DNA of 64,000 nt from Palleronia sp. LCG004 (GCF_032931615.1 NZ_CP136759.1:2484501-2548500), one strand, 5' to 3'. Positions 54,529-63,987 are shown, counted from the first letter of the stretch. Notes: generated from the sequence alone by a model not told the origin. Program-made: numbers and translations.

Positions 54529-55559
54529 GCGACGCGCCCGATCCCGCCCTGCGCCCCGAACGTCTTCCCGACGATGACGGCCCTGCCCTGCGGCCGCAGA
54601 CGCTCGACGCCTTCACCGGACAGGCCGAAGCGCGCGCAAACCTGAAGGTCTTCATCGAGAGTGCGCGGATGCGCTCGAAGGCGATGGATCACGCGCTCTT
54701 CCACGGGCCGCCGGGCCTTGGCAAGACGACGCTCGCGCAGATCGTGGCGCGCGAGCTCGGCGTGAACTTCCGCATGACGAGTGGCCCCGTGCTCGCCAAG
54801 GCGGGCGATCTTGCCGCGATCCTCACCAATCTGGAGGCGCGTGACGTTCTTTTCATCGACGAGATCCATCGGCTGAACCCGGTGGTCGAGGAGGTGCTCT
54901 ATCCCGCGCTCGAGGATTTCGAGCTCGACCTCGTGATCGGAGAGGGGCCCGCCGCGCGATCGGTCAGGATCGAGCTGCAACCCTTCACGCTGGTGGGCGC
55001 GACGACGCGGCTCGGCCTTCTGACCACGCCGCTGCGCGACCGGTTCGGCATCCCCGTCCGGCTGCAATTCTACACGGTGAACGAGCTGCAGGACATCGTC
55101 GCGCGCGGCGCGCGGCTGATGGGTGTTCCGGCCGAGCCGGACGGCACGCGCGAGATCGCGGCACGCGCACGCGGCACACCGCGGATCGCAGGCAGGCTCC
55201 TGCGTCGGGTCGTCGATTTCGCGCTGGTCGAGGGCGACGGACGACTGACGCGCGCACTTGCCGACGACGCGCTGACGCGACTCGGGGTAGACAAGCTGGG
55301 TCTCGACGGGGCTGACCGACGGTATCTGAAGCTGATCGCCGAGCATTATCAGGGCGGTCCTGTGGGGATCGAGACCCTGTCGGCCGCGCTCAGCGAATCT
55401 CGCGACGCACTCGAGGAAGTCATCGAGCCCTATCTGCTGCAGCAGGGACTGATCCAGCGCACACCGCGCGGGCGGATGCTGGCGCAGGGGGCATGGACGC
55501 ATCTCGGCATGGCGCGGCCGCGGAGCGACATCGCGCCCGACCTCTTCGGGGACGTCTAG
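54525..55559 (+). CDS. ruvB: Holliday junction ATP-dependent helicase RuvB
   Basis: 344 residues, AAA+ motor. [12 protein letters not shown], Walker [10 protein letters not shown], Walker [11 protein letters not shown], sensor [18 protein letters not shown] and C-terminal winged helix with [17 protein letters not shown]. Its stop codon shares CTAG (55556-55559) with the convergent rimO gene. ybgC and the tol genes, which often follow ruvB in Rhodobacterales, are instead 8 kb further on. Confidence 0.97.
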   Translation: MSDAPDPALRPERLPDDDGPALRPQTLDAFTGQAEARANLKVFIESARMRSKAMDHALFHGPPGLGKTTLAQIVARELGVNFRMTSGPVLAKAGDLAAILTNLEARDVLFIDEIHRLNPVVEEVLYPALEDFELDLVIGEGPAARSVRIELQPFTLVGATTRLGLLTTPLRDRFGIPVRLQFYTVNELQDIVARGARLMGVPAEPDGTREIAARARGTPRIAGRLLRRVVDFALVEGDGRLTRALADDALTRLGVDKLGLDGADRRYLKLIAEHYQGGPVGIETLSAALSESRDALEEVIEPYLLQQGLIQRTPRGRMLAQGAWTHLGMARPRSDIAPDLFGDV

Positions 55560-56932
55560 ACCAGTCGCCCCCAGAGGTCGTATTCGCCAGCCTCGTCCAC
55601 CTCGACCGTCACCAGATCGCCGGGGCCGAGAGCCTCGAAATCCTCGTCGATATAGAGATGGCCGTCGATCTCGGGCGCGTCGCCTTTCGTTCGACAGGTG
55701 GCGGCGTCGTCCTCGACCAGATCGACGATGGCCTCGACCCGCTTGCCGACCTTCGCGGCGAGCTTCGCCTCGGAGATGGCCTGAGCCTTTTCCATGAAGC
55801 GGTCCCAACGGTCCTGCTTGACCTCGGGCGCGACGTGATCGGGAAGCGCGTTCGAACGGGCGCCGGCGACGTTCTCGTACTGGAAGCACCCGACCCGGTC
55901 GAGCTGCGCCTCGTCGAGCCAGTCCAGCAGCGTCTGGAACTCCGCTTCCGTCTCGCCGGGATAGCCGACGATGAAGGTCGAGCGCAGGGTAATGTCGGGG
56001 CAGTCGCGCCGCCATGCCGCGATCTCGTCGAGCGTGCGCGCCGCCGCGGCCGGCCGCGCCATGCGGCGAAGGACGTCGGGATGGGCGTGCTGGAACGGAA
56101 TGTCGAGGTAGGGCAGCAGCCCCGAGGCCGGGTCGGCCATAGCCGGGATCAGTTCGCGCACATGCGGATAGGGATAGACGTAATGCAGCCGCACCCAGGC
56201 GCCGAGGGTACCGAGATCGCGCGCGAGGTCGAGGATCGGTGCCTTGCTTTCTCGGTCCTTCCAGTCGGTGCCGTAGGCCGAGGTATCCTGGCTGATGACC
56301 AGAAGCTCGCGCACGCCCGCTTCGACCAGCTTCTCGGCCTCGCGCATCACGGCCTTCTGCGGGCGCGATTGCAGTTTACCGCGCATGTCGGGAATGATGC
56401 AGAACTTGCAGGCGTGATTGCAGCCTTCGGAGATCTTGAGATAGCTGTAATGCCGCGGCGTGAGGCTGACGCCACGCGCGGGCAACAGATCGACGAAGGG
56501 GTCGGGATCGGGCGGCACGGCCTTGTGCACCGCGTCGAGGACCTGTTCGTACTGGTGGGGCCCCGTCACGGCCAGCACCTTCGGATGCGCGCCGGTGATG
56601 TAGTCGGGCTCTGCGCCCAGGCACCCGGTAACGATGACGCGGCCATTCGATGCCATCGCCTCGCCGATCGCCTCGAGGCTTTCGGCCTTGGCGCTGTCGA
56701 GAAATCCGCAGGTATTGACGATGACGGCATCGGCACCCGCGTAATCGGGCGAGATGCCGTAGCCCTCGGCCCGGAGCCGCGTCAGGATGCGTTCGCTGTC
56801 GACCAACGCCTTGGGACAGCCGAGGCTGACCATCCCGACCATCGGTTGCGCGCCGGGGCGCACGGTCGAAAGGTCGCGTTCGAGCCGCGGGTTCGAGATG
56901 TCAGGACGAAGGTTCGGAGGGTTCTGGGCCAT
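55556..56932 (-). CDS. rimO: Ribosomal protein S12 methylthiotransferase RimO
   Basis: 458 residues. N-terminal UPF0004 domain ([15 protein letters not shown] with further Cys in NTCGF), radical-SAM cluster motif [18 protein letters not shown] (CxxxCxxC), [14 protein letters not shown], and a C-terminal TRAM domain ([25 protein letters not shown]). It adds the 2-methylthio group to an aspartate of ribosomal protein S12. The start is ATG 56932. Single-gene unit convergent with ruvB. Confidence 0.96.
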   Translation of the reverse strand: MAQNPPNLRPDISNPRLERDLSTVRPGAQPMVGMVSLGCPKALVDSERILTRLRAEGYGISPDYAGADAVIVNTCGFLDSAKAESLEAIGEAMASNGRVIVTGCLGAEPDYITGAHPKVLAVTGPHQYEQVLDAVHKAVPPDPDPFVDLLPARGVSLTPRHYSYLKISEGCNHACKFCIIPDMRGKLQSRPQKAVMREAEKLVEAGVRELLVISQDTSAYGTDWKDRESKAPILDLARDLGTLGAWVRLHYVYPYPHVRELIPAMADPASGLLPYLDIPFQHAHPDVLRRMARPAAAARTLDEIAAWRRDCPDITLRSTFIVGYPGETEAEFQTLLDWLDEAQLDRVGCFQYENVAGARSNALPDHVAPEVKQDRWDRFMEKAQAISEAKLAAKVGKRVEAIVDLVEDDAATCRTKGDAPEIDGHLYIDEDFEALGPGDLVTVEVDEAGEYDLWGRLV

Positions 56933-57177
56933 TTCCGGGCTATAGGCCCTTCGCGCCGGGCTGGGAAGTCCGTGTCACGCCGCTTTGACGCGGTGTCGTT
57001 CCGGCAGTCGCCACCCGACGAGGGCTGCAAGGCGCTTCCGCAAGACCGTGCAGAGGACGCCCGGTGGGGGATCCGCGGGTTCCGCCCCGGCAGCTTTCCG
57101 CCGATTACAGAGCCCGCCGGGACCGCACCGGAGCACCCGTCCTTGCGCGGGATCCGCACCCGGGTAAGCATTCGACC

Positions 57178-57660
57178 ATGCGCATCATTTCCATGATCCC
57201 CCTGATCCTCCTGCTTTCCGCGTGTGGCGGTGCACGGGGCGGCGGGGCCGACGTCACCCGGGGTGCGCTTTACCCCAACGAGACGCCGCAAATCAGAAAC
57301 CTCATCAACCGATACGCCGACGGCTACGGCGTCCCGCGCTCGCTCGTCCACCGGGTCGTCCAGCGCGAGAGCGACTACCGCCCCGAAGCGCGCAATGGGC
57401 CTTACTGGGGAATGATGCAGATCCTTCCGCAGACCGCCCGGACAATGGGGCACCAGGGAACGGCAAACGAACTTCTCGACGCCGAGACCAATCTGCGATG
57501 GGCGGTCAAATACCTGCGAGGAGCATGGATGGTCGCCGACGGTGACGAGGCCGAAGCGGTCGGCTGGTATGCGCGCGGATATTACTACGAAGCAAAGAAA
57601 AAGTGCCTTCTGACCGAGACCGGGCTCAACGAACGCGAAACGGCCCGCCACTGCCGATAG
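57178..57660 (+). CDS. Small lytic transglycosylase lipoprotein
   Basis: 160 residues. Lipoprotein signal MRIISMIPLILLLSAC (lipobox LLSAC, Cys16), then an SLT domain: VPRSLVHRVVQRESDYRPEARN with catalytic Glu in QRESDY, YWGMMQILPQTARTMGH, LLDAETNLRWAVKYLRGA and a late AVGWYARGYYYEAKKK. It cleaves peptidoglycan from the membrane side. The open frame back to 57064 is not used because the signal peptide starts at 57178. Confidence 0.92.
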   Translation: MRIISMIPLILLLSACGGARGGGADVTRGALYPNETPQIRNLINRYADGYGVPRSLVHRVVQRESDYRPEARNGPYWGMMQILPQTARTMGHQGTANELLDAETNLRWAVKYLRGAWMVADGDEAEAVGWYARGYYYEAKKKCLLTETGLNERETARHCR

Positions 57661-57676
57661 GGCATCCGCGCATCTC

Positions 57677-57707
57677 TTGACTTGCGCTTGCTGCGACGCA
57701 GCATACG
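57677..57707 (+). promoter_or_regulatory. Putative promoter with embedded 15-nt palindrome before the MscS gene
   Basis: TTGACT (57677-57682) and CATACG (57702-57707) resemble a promoter with a long 19-nt spacer. Within the spacer lies a perfect palindrome TGCTGCG-A-CGCAGCA (57689-57703). The placement suits an operator, but no regulator is identified. Confidence 0.45.
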
Positions 57708-57729
57708 GCTCTGAAAGACGGAGCCGACG

Positions 57730-58809
57730 ATGACATTCAGTGCCTTCATGAACCAGAACGCGACGCAGTGGGTCATATTGATCGCCCTGCTGACCGGGGT
57801 CTTCTCGATCCACAACTATTTCTGGTCCTGGTTGATTCCCCACCTTCTCAAGCGGAAGCGACTGATCTTTCGCATGGCCGCACGGATGCGGGGGCCAAGC
57901 CGCCTCATCATGCTGGTTCTGACATTGGTGATCGTCGTACCGCTTATGTCACTCGACCGCGGGACGACCGACATCCTGGAACATGTGGCGATCGGATCGC
58001 TCATATCCGCCTTCGGATGGATGGCGATTCTGGCGCTCGAATTCCTGACGGAGCGTTCGATCAACCGGCTGGCCGTTCACGAGGAGGAGAAATACGCCGA
58101 CCGCGCGCAGGCGACGCAGCTTCGCGTCCTGCGCCAGAGCCTGCGCATCCTCATCGTGCTGCTGACGGCAGGTCTCGTCCTGTCGACCTTCGAATCGGTC
58201 CGGCAATACGGCGTGTCCCTTTTCGCATCGGCGGGTGCGGCGGGCCTCGTGCTGGGCTTTGCGGCGCGTCCCGTGCTCGCCAACCTCATCGCCGGGATCC
58301 AGATCGCCCTCACCCAGCCGATCAGGCTCAACGACGTAGTGATCGTCGAGAACGAATGGGGCTGGATCGAGGAGATCAGCTCGACCTATGTCGTCATCCG
58401 CATCTGGGATCTTCGCCGCCTCGTCGTGCCGCTCAGCTACTTCATCGAACAGCCGTTCCAGAACTGGACCCGCGATTCGAGCAGCCTCATCGGGTCGGTA
58501 ATCTGGTATCTCGATTACACCGTCCCGATGGACGAGATGCGCCGCAAGCTCACCGAAATCGTCGAGGAATCGAGCCTATGGGACCGTCGAACCGTCGTGC
58601 TTCAGGTCATCGACACCACCGAGGACACGATCCAGGTGCGCGGCCTCGTCAGTGCGCGCAACGCACCGACTGCGTGGGATCTGCGGTGCGAGGTCCGCGA
58701 GAAGATGATCGGCTGGCTGCAGGCGGAGCATCCGCAGGCGCTTCCGAGGATGCGCGCCGAACTCGACACGAAAGGGGCTGAAATGGATGGTAGCGTGAGG
58801 CGGACTTGA
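57730..58809 (+). CDS. Small-conductance mechanosensitive channel (MscS family)
   Basis: 359 residues. Four hydrophobic segments in the first 190 residues, then the pore helix FASAGAAGLVLGFAARPVLANLIAGIQIALTQPIRLNDVVIVENEWGWIEEIS, the strongly conserved MscS TM3 and beta domain start, followed by the cytoplasmic vestibule (VVIRIWDLRRLVVPLSYFIEQPFQNWT). It releases osmolytes on hypo-osmotic shock. Its last 22 nt and stop codon lie antisense within the tRNA-Met gene. Confidence 0.93.
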   Translation: MTFSAFMNQNATQWVILIALLTGVFSIHNYFWSWLIPHLLKRKRLIFRMAARMRGPSRLIMLVLTLVIVVPLMSLDRGTTDILEHVAIGSLISAFGWMAILALEFLTERSINRLAVHEEEKYADRAQATQLRVLRQSLRILIVLLTAGLVLSTFESVRQYGVSLFASAGAAGLVLGFAARPVLANLIAGIQIALTQPIRLNDVVIVENEWGWIEEISSTYVVIRIWDLRRLVVPLSYFIEQPFQNWTRDSSSLIGSVIWYLDYTVPMDEMRRKLTEIVEESSLWDRRTVVLQVIDTTEDTIQVRGLVSARNAPTAWDLRCEVREKMIGWLQAEHPQALPRMRAELDTKGAEMDGSVRRT

Positions 58810-58864
58810 ACCGCCGACCCCAGCATTATGAGTGCTGTGCTCTAACCAGCTGAGCTATCACGCC
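58788..58864 (-). tRNA. tRNA-Met (CAT), elongator type
   Basis: 77-nt cloverleaf on the minus strand, CCA encoded. Acceptor GGCGTGA / TCACGCT with a G1-U72 pair and discriminator A; D arm GCTC...GAGC with GGTTA; anticodon stem CAGCA / TGCTG around CTCATAA (anticodon CAT); T arm GGCGG-TTCAAGT-CCGCC. The G1-U72 pair and CTACCA end fit alphaproteobacterial elongator tRNA-Met; tRNA-Ile2 (CAT, lysidine-modified) is the alternative. Its 3' end overlaps the end of the MscS gene on the other strand. Confidence 0.94.
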
Positions 58865-58925
58865 CTATCCGCTGCGTCACCTAGAGAGGGGAGCCCCCCC
58901 TGTCAACAGAGGAAATCACCGGTTC

Positions 58926-61445
58926 TCACTCCCGGCTCCGCAGGATCCGTGCAGGCCGCGCGGCGAGCGGGGGCCAGGCGAAGGCGAGTCCGGCCAAAAG
59001 CGTACCGAGCACACCGCCGCCCACGATCAGCAGCGCCGAGCGCGGCGCGAAGACGAAATCGGTCTCCATCACGAAGTGGCTGACGCCCCAACCGGCGACG
59101 GCACCAGCGGCGACAGCGACGATGCCGGCCGCGAGACCCAACACCATCCAGCGCAGTGCGAAGCTCAAGAGGATGAGCGCCCGGCTCGCCCCCAGCGTCT
59201 TCAGGACCGCGGCCTCGTAGACTCGCGTCCTTGTGCCCGCCGCCGCAGCCCCCAGCAGCACGACCCCGCCCGTGACGAGGGTCGCGGCCGCGCCATAGGT
59301 GATCGCTGCGGCGATGCCCGCGAGGATTTCGCTCACCCGCGCGATCGCGTCGGCCACGCGGATCGCGGTGATGTTGGGATAGGCCTCCGCCAGATCGCGC
59401 AGGATCGCGGCCTCGGCCTCTTCATCGGCATAGATGGTCGAGATGAACGTATGCGGCGCACCCTGCAGTGCCGCCGGGTTCATCGCCAGCACGAACCCGA
59501 TCCCGGCGGTCGAGAAATCGACTTCCCGGAAGGACGTGATCTCGCCCTCGATGTCGCGCCCTAGAACGTTGACCGTGAGCCGGTCGCCAAGCGCGAGGCC
59601 CAGTTCCTCCGCCTCTTCGGCTGCGAAACTGATCTGGTTCGGCCCCTCGTAACCTCGGGGCCACCATTGCCCCGCCGTGATGCGGGTGTCGTCCGGCGGC
59701 GCGTCGGAATAGGTCACGCCCCGATCGCCGTTGAGCGTCCAGTGATCGCCTGCCACTTCGCGCGCGGGACGTCCGTTGATCTCGGTGATGATGCCGCGCA
59801 GCATCGGGGCGGTCTCGACCGCTTCCACGCCAGGATCCTCGTCGAGACGGGCGCGAAAGCCCTCGATCTGGCCCGGCTGGATGTCGATCATGAAATAGCT
59901 CGGTGCGATCTCCGGCAGGTCGCGTTCGATCGCACCTCTGAGATTGGTGTCGATCTGCCCGATCGCGGCCAGAACCGTGAGACCCAGCCCGAGCGACAGC
60001 ACGACCGACAGCGCCTCTCCCCCCGGGCCGCCCACCGCCCCGAGAGCCATGCGCAGCGCGGGGTGCCCCCGCACCGCCGACCTTCGCGCAATGACACGCG
60101 ACAGCGCCCGGGTGCCCTCGGCGATGGCGACAAGCATGGCGAAGGCTGCAAGAAGCCCCCCTGCCGCATAGAGGGTCAGCTTCGGAAGCCCTGAAAGCCA
60201 CGCCGCCGAACCGACGAGCGTCGCAAGGATCACCGCCGTCGCAAGCAGGAAGATCGGCCGCGGCCAGCCCGACGGTCCGCCGCCGGCATTGCGGAAAAGC
60301 TCGGCCGCGCGAATGTCCTGCGCCTTGGCGAGAGGCCAGATCGTGAAGAGCGCGGCAGCGAGACTCCCGTAGAGCGCGGCCTCGATCAGTGGGCCGGGAT
60401 AGATTCCGATATCGGCCGGCACCGGCAGCCGATCCGAGATCAACGGCTCGAAGAGGATCGGAAGCGCCGCGCCAAGGACAAGTCCGACCCCGAGCCCCAG
60501 AAGCGTCAGCATTCCGATTTGCAGCGCATAGACCGCAAAGATCGTCCGCCCCTGGGCACCCAGCGTCTTGAGCGTGGCGATCGTGGCAGTCTTTTCGACC
60601 ATATGCGCGCGCACGGCCGACGCGATCCCGACACCGCCGACAGCGAGCCCCGCAAGCCCGACGAGGACCAGGAACGACGACAGCCGATCCACGAAGCGCT
60701 CGATCCCGGGCGCACCGTTGCGCCGGTCGCGCCATCGATATCCGCCATCCGGAAGCGCCGCCGCGAGATCCGCCTCCGCGATATCGAGATCCGTATCGAC
60801 CGGCAGGCTCAGGCGATATTCCGTCTCGAAGAGCGTGCCAGGTTCCAGAAGGCCGGAGCCACCCAGATCCTCGGTCCTAAGCAGCGTGCGCGGTCCCAGG
60901 TTGAAACCGCCACCGGCGCTGTCGGGCTCCCGCGCGAGGTCCGCGGCGAGGCGAAAGGTCTTGGTACCAAGCCGGAACGTGTCGCCGATCTCGAGCCCGA
61001 GCCGGTCGATCAGGATCCGGTCCATCACCGCCCCCGGAATCTCGCCCTCGAATGCCCGGGAGAGCGGCATGGCGGGGTCGAGCGTCACGTCGCCCAGCAA
61101 CGGATAGGCCGCATCGACGCCCTTCACTTCGGTCAATGCGCGCAGGTCGTCCTCGCCGCGCTCGACGACGGCCATGGACTGGAATTCGACGATCTCGGAA
61201 ACCTCTCCGAGCGCGGAAAGCGCCTCGCGCTCCGACGGGTCGGCGAAGCGATAGGTGAACTCGATCGACGCATCGCCGCCGAGGATGCGCGCCCCCTCCC
61301 GCGCGAGCCCTTCGGAGATCGCCTCGCGCACCGATCCGACCGCCGCGATCGCCACGATACCGAGTGCGAGGCAGGCGAGAAACACGCGGAATCCCTCGAG
61401 GCCGCCGCGCAATTCACGCCGTGCGATCCGCCAGGCAAGCCTCAT
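58926..61445 (-). CDS. ybbP: ABC transporter permease, YbbP-like (FtsX domains)
   Basis: 839 residues. Starts MRLAWRIARRELRGGLEGFRVFLACLALGIVAIAA, followed by a periplasmic MacB-like region and two FtsX blocks (GVGIASAVRAHMVEKTATIATLKTLGAQGRTIFAVY and AGTRTRVYEAAVLKTLGASRALILLSF), with about ten membrane segments. Gene order ybbP-ybbA divergent from tesA is conserved from E. coli. It is thought to be part of a lipid or envelope-related ABC system of unclear substrate. The start at 61445; the frame is open to 61568 without family sequence. The next gene, ybbA, ends 97 nt upstream. Confidence 0.92.
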   Translation of the reverse strand: MRLAWRIARRELRGGLEGFRVFLACLALGIVAIAAVGSVREAISEGLAREGARILGGDASIEFTYRFADPSEREALSALGEVSEIVEFQSMAVVERGEDDLRALTEVKGVDAAYPLLGDVTLDPAMPLSRAFEGEIPGAVMDRILIDRLGLEIGDTFRLGTKTFRLAADLAREPDSAGGGFNLGPRTLLRTEDLGGSGLLEPGTLFETEYRLSLPVDTDLDIAEADLAAALPDGGYRWRDRRNGAPGIERFVDRLSSFLVLVGLAGLAVGGVGIASAVRAHMVEKTATIATLKTLGAQGRTIFAVYALQIGMLTLLGLGVGLVLGAALPILFEPLISDRLPVPADIGIYPGPLIEAALYGSLAAALFTIWPLAKAQDIRAAELFRNAGGGPSGWPRPIFLLATAVILATLVGSAAWLSGLPKLTLYAAGGLLAAFAMLVAIAEGTRALSRVIARRSAVRGHPALRMALGAVGGPGGEALSVVLSLGLGLTVLAAIGQIDTNLRGAIERDLPEIAPSYFMIDIQPGQIEGFRARLDEDPGVEAVETAPMLRGIITEINGRPAREVAGDHWTLNGDRGVTYSDAPPDDTRITAGQWWPRGYEGPNQISFAAEEAEELGLALGDRLTVNVLGRDIEGEITSFREVDFSTAGIGFVLAMNPAALQGAPHTFISTIYADEEAEAAILRDLAEAYPNITAIRVADAIARVSEILAGIAAAITYGAAATLVTGGVVLLGAAAAGTRTRVYEAAVLKTLGASRALILLSFALRWMVLGLAAGIVAVAAGAVAGWGVSHFVMETDFVFAPRSALLIVGGGVLGTLLAGLAFAWPPLAARPARILRSRE

Positions 61446-61542
61446 TCCCGCCCTTTCATCTGTGCCGAAGTGCTTCGTGGGAGAGGAATGGCCGCGGGAA
61501 AGCCCCCCAGCGATGCGACGATCATGCGATCCACCACCGTTC

Positions 61543-62235
61543 TCATCCCGAAGCGGCCATCTCGGCATCCCGCAACCGCCCGTCCTCGAGCCGGATCGTC
61601 CGGCCGCAGCGCTCGGCGAGCGCGGGATCGTGCGTCACGAGGACGAGCGTCGCGCCGAGCGTCTCGTTGAGCCCGAAGAGAAGGTCGACGATCGCGCGCC
61701 CCGTCGGCCCGTCGAGATTTCCCGTCGGCTCGTCGGCCAGCAGGATGTCCGGGCGCGGCACCGCGGCGCGCGCCAGTGCGACGCGCTGCTGTTCTCCGCC
61801 CGAAAGCTGCGCGGGATAGTGGTCGCGCCGCTTTCCAAGGCCGACCCGGTCGAGTTCCTCGGCCGCGCGCTCGAACGCGTCGTCCTGTCCCGCGAGTTCG
61901 AGCGGGGTCGCCACGTTTTCCAGCGCGGTCATCGTCGGGATCAGGTGGAAGGACTGGAACACCACGCCCATATGGTCCCTGCGGAACCGCGCGAGCGCAT
62001 CCTCGCCCATGGTCGTCAGGTCGTGGCCGAGCGCCTTCACGCTGCCGCTCGTGGCGCGCTCGAGCCCGCCCATGACCATGAGGAGAGACGATTTGCCAGA
62101 TCCGGACGGCCCGACCAGACCCACCGTTTCACCGCGTTCCACATCGAGCGTGATGCCATGGAGGATATCCACCGGGCCCGCATTGCCATCGAGCCGCAAC
62201 GCGGTGTCTTGGAGCGAGAGAACCTTCTCCGCCAT
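61543..62235 (-). CDS. ybbA: ABC transporter ATP-binding protein, YbbA-like (LolD/MacB type)
   Basis: 230 residues. Walker A GPSGSGKSS, Q-loop FQSFHLIPTMTALENVATPLELAG, signature LSGGEQQRVALARA, Walker B ILLADEPTGNLDG and switch VTHDPALAERC: the LolD/MacB-type ATPase. It partners the YbbP-like permease. The start ATG 62235 (MAEKVLSLQ) lies 1 nt from the GTG proposed for the divergent tesA-like gene. Confidence 0.94.
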   Translation of the reverse strand: MAEKVLSLQDTALRLDGNAGPVDILHGITLDVERGETVGLVGPSGSGKSSLLMVMGGLERATSGSVKALGHDLTTMGEDALARFRRDHMGVVFQSFHLIPTMTALENVATPLELAGQDDAFERAAEELDRVGLGKRRDHYPAQLSGGEQQRVALARAAVPRPDILLADEPTGNLDGPTGRAIVDLLFGLNETLGATLVLVTHDPALAERCGRTIRLEDGRLRDAEMAASG

Positions 62236-62236
62236 C

Positions 62237-62908
62237 GTGCCTTCCCTTCGGATCACGGTCGCATATGGGGCGCGCGCCCTCGTTGCCAAGGTCGCATTCT
62301 GTCTGGTGCTCGCCACCGCTGCGAGCGCCCAGACGATCACGATCGCGGCACTGGGCGATTCGCTGACGCAGGGCTACGGCCTGCCGCAGGAGGAGGGGTT
62401 CGTTCCGACGCTTCGGGAATGGCTCGCGGCGCACGATGCGGATGTGGACCTCATCAATGCCGGGGTCTCGGGCGACACGACCGCGGGCGGTCTTTCGCGG
62501 GTCGACTGGACGCTGACCCCCGAGGTCGACGCGATGATCGTGGCGCTCGGCGGCAACGACGTGCTGCGTGGCATCGACCCGGAAACGAGCCGGATCAATC
62601 TCGATGGCATCCTCGCCCGGGCAGAGGAAGCGGGTGTCGAGGTTCTGCTAGTCGGAATTTCGACCCCCGGAAATTACGGAGCGGAATATCGCGACGCCTT
62701 CGACTCGATCTACACCGGTCTCTCCGAGGAATACGATACGCTGCTCGTCCCCGATTTCCTGGGCGCGCTCGCGCGGATGGGCGACCGGCGGGCGGCGATG
62801 GCGGATTTCATGCAGGGCGACGGCATCCATCCGAACGCGGCTGGGGTGGATCGCATCGTGGCGGAAATCGGACCGGAGGTACTGAAGCTGATTGACCGTG
62901 CGCGCTGA
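62237..62908 (+). CDS. tesA: GDSL arylesterase/acyl-CoA thioesterase (TesA-like)
   Basis: About 223 residues. A signal-peptide-like N-terminus (VAKVAFCLVLATAASAQ) is followed by SGNH-hydrolase blocks: IAALGDSLTQGYGL (Ser nucleophile), NAGVSGDTTAGGL, IVALGGNDVLRG and GDGIHPNAAG (catalytic Asp/His). It is a periplasmic multifunctional esterase/thioesterase. The start is uncertain: GTG 62237 is the only reasonable one after the ybbA start codon; earlier in-frame ATGs lie antisense inside ybbA. Divergence from ybbA is the conserved arrangement. Confidence 0.88.
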   Translation: MPSLRITVAYGARALVAKVAFCLVLATAASAQTITIAALGDSLTQGYGLPQEEGFVPTLREWLAAHDADVDLINAGVSGDTTAGGLSRVDWTLTPEVDAMIVALGGNDVLRGIDPETSRINLDGILARAEEAGVEVLLVGISTPGNYGAEYRDAFDSIYTGLSEEYDTLLVPDFLGALARMGDRRAAMADFMQGDGIHPNAAGVDRIVAEIGPEVLKLIDRAR

Positions 62909-62951
62909 GAGCGCTTGCCCCCGCGCGCCCGTGAATAGTAGGTCGGGGATC

Positions 62952-63578
62952 ATGACGCCCGACGAGATCACCGACCTCTTCACCCGTTCCGACGGAAGCT
63001 TTCTCTGCGCACGATGGGGGCGGCCGCTCGCCCCTGTCGTCTTCGGCGTGGACGACGCCACGCTTTCCGTCGTGAAAGGCGCGATCGAGGCGGTTGCCCG
63101 AATGGCGGGCCAGGATGTGGTCGAGACCGACCCCGAACTTGGCGTGAACCTGATGATTTTCTTTTTCCGCGACTGGGACGAACTGCGCGCGGTGCCGGAT
63201 CTCGACCGGCTGATCCCCGACCTCGAACCGTTGCTCGACCGGCTCGAAGCGGCGGAGGCGAACCAGTACCGCATCTTCCGTTTCGACGATCAGGGCGCGA
63301 TCCGCGCCTCCTTCGTCTTCCTGCGGATGGACGAGGCGATGGCAGCCCTTCCCGCCGAGACACTGGCATTGAGCCAGATCACGCAGACGATGCTGCTCTG
63401 GTCCGACAGGGCATTCACTGATCGCTCGCCCCTCGCCGTGACGCCCGATGGCGTGACCGTGCTGCGGCCCGAGATCGGTGCGCTCATCCGTGCGGCATAC
63501 GATCCGGTGATGCCGCCATCCGCCAGCGACCCGAGCCATGCGCTGCGCCTCGCCGCACGCATCGGCGCTCCGGGTTGA
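62952..63578 (+). CDS. Conserved hypothetical protein
   Basis: 208 residues, soluble and acidic (MTPDEITDLFTRSDGSFLCARWGRPLAPVVFGV...). No signal peptide or membrane segment. Features seen: a central hydrophobic-aromatic strand VNLMIFFFRDWDELRAVPDL, a helical part rich in Leu/Glu (LEPLLDRLEAAEANQYRIF), and a Ser/Pro-rich end. I recognise no named domain. It lies between tesA and ybgC on the same strand, 22 nt before the latter, so it may be cotranscribed with ybgC and downstream tol genes. Confidence 0.75.
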   Translation: MTPDEITDLFTRSDGSFLCARWGRPLAPVVFGVDDATLSVVKGAIEAVARMAGQDVVETDPELGVNLMIFFFRDWDELRAVPDLDRLIPDLEPLLDRLEAAEANQYRIFRFDDQGAIRASFVFLRMDEAMAALPAETLALSQITQTMLLWSDRAFTDRSPLAVTPDGVTVLRPEIGALIRAAYDPVMPPSASDPSHALRLAARIGAPG

Positions 63579-63600
63579 GCCGCGATCCGGGGGCCGGACA

Positions 63601-63987
63601 TTGAGCCACCTTTTTCCGGTTACCGTCTATTACGAAGACACCGATATGGGCGGGATCGTCTATCACGCCAATTACCTCAAGTTCATCGAGCGCGCCCGAT
63701 CCGACTGGGTCCGCAAGCAGGGCGTCGACCAGATCGCCCTGCGCGAGGCCGGGATTGCCTTCGCCGTCAGACGCATCAATGCGGAATTCCACGCCCCCGC
63801 CCGGCTCGACGACAGGTTGACGGTCGAAACCTCGGTCATGAAGGCCGGCGGGGCGCGCATGGTCCTCGAACAGGTGGTGACGCGCAGCGCGACCAGTCTC
63901 TTTCGCGCGGAGGTCGAACTCGCCGCGCTGGATATGGCGAGCGGCCGTCCTGCCCGCCTGCCGGAGGTCTTGCGGCGGGCCGAGTGA
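63601..63987 (+). CDS. ybgC: Acyl-CoA thioesterase YbgC (tol-pal associated)
   Basis: 128 residues, single hotdog domain. The catalytic motif VTVYYEDTDMGGIVYHANYLKFIERAR (with the active Asp in YEDTD) is the YbgC signature. Later blocks FAVRRINAEFHAPARLDD and RAEVELAALD are also typical. The start is a TTG at 63601, the only start close to the family N-terminus (LSHLFPVTVYY); an ATG at 63538 would overlap the preceding gene by 41 nt. ybgC normally heads tolQRAB-pal, which would follow beyond the window edge. Confidence 0.93.
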   Translation: MSHLFPVTVYYEDTDMGGIVYHANYLKFIERARSDWVRKQGVDQIALREAGIAFAVRRINAEFHAPARLDDRLTVETSVMKAGGARMVLEQVVTRSATSLFRAEVELAALDMASGRPARLPEVLRRAE

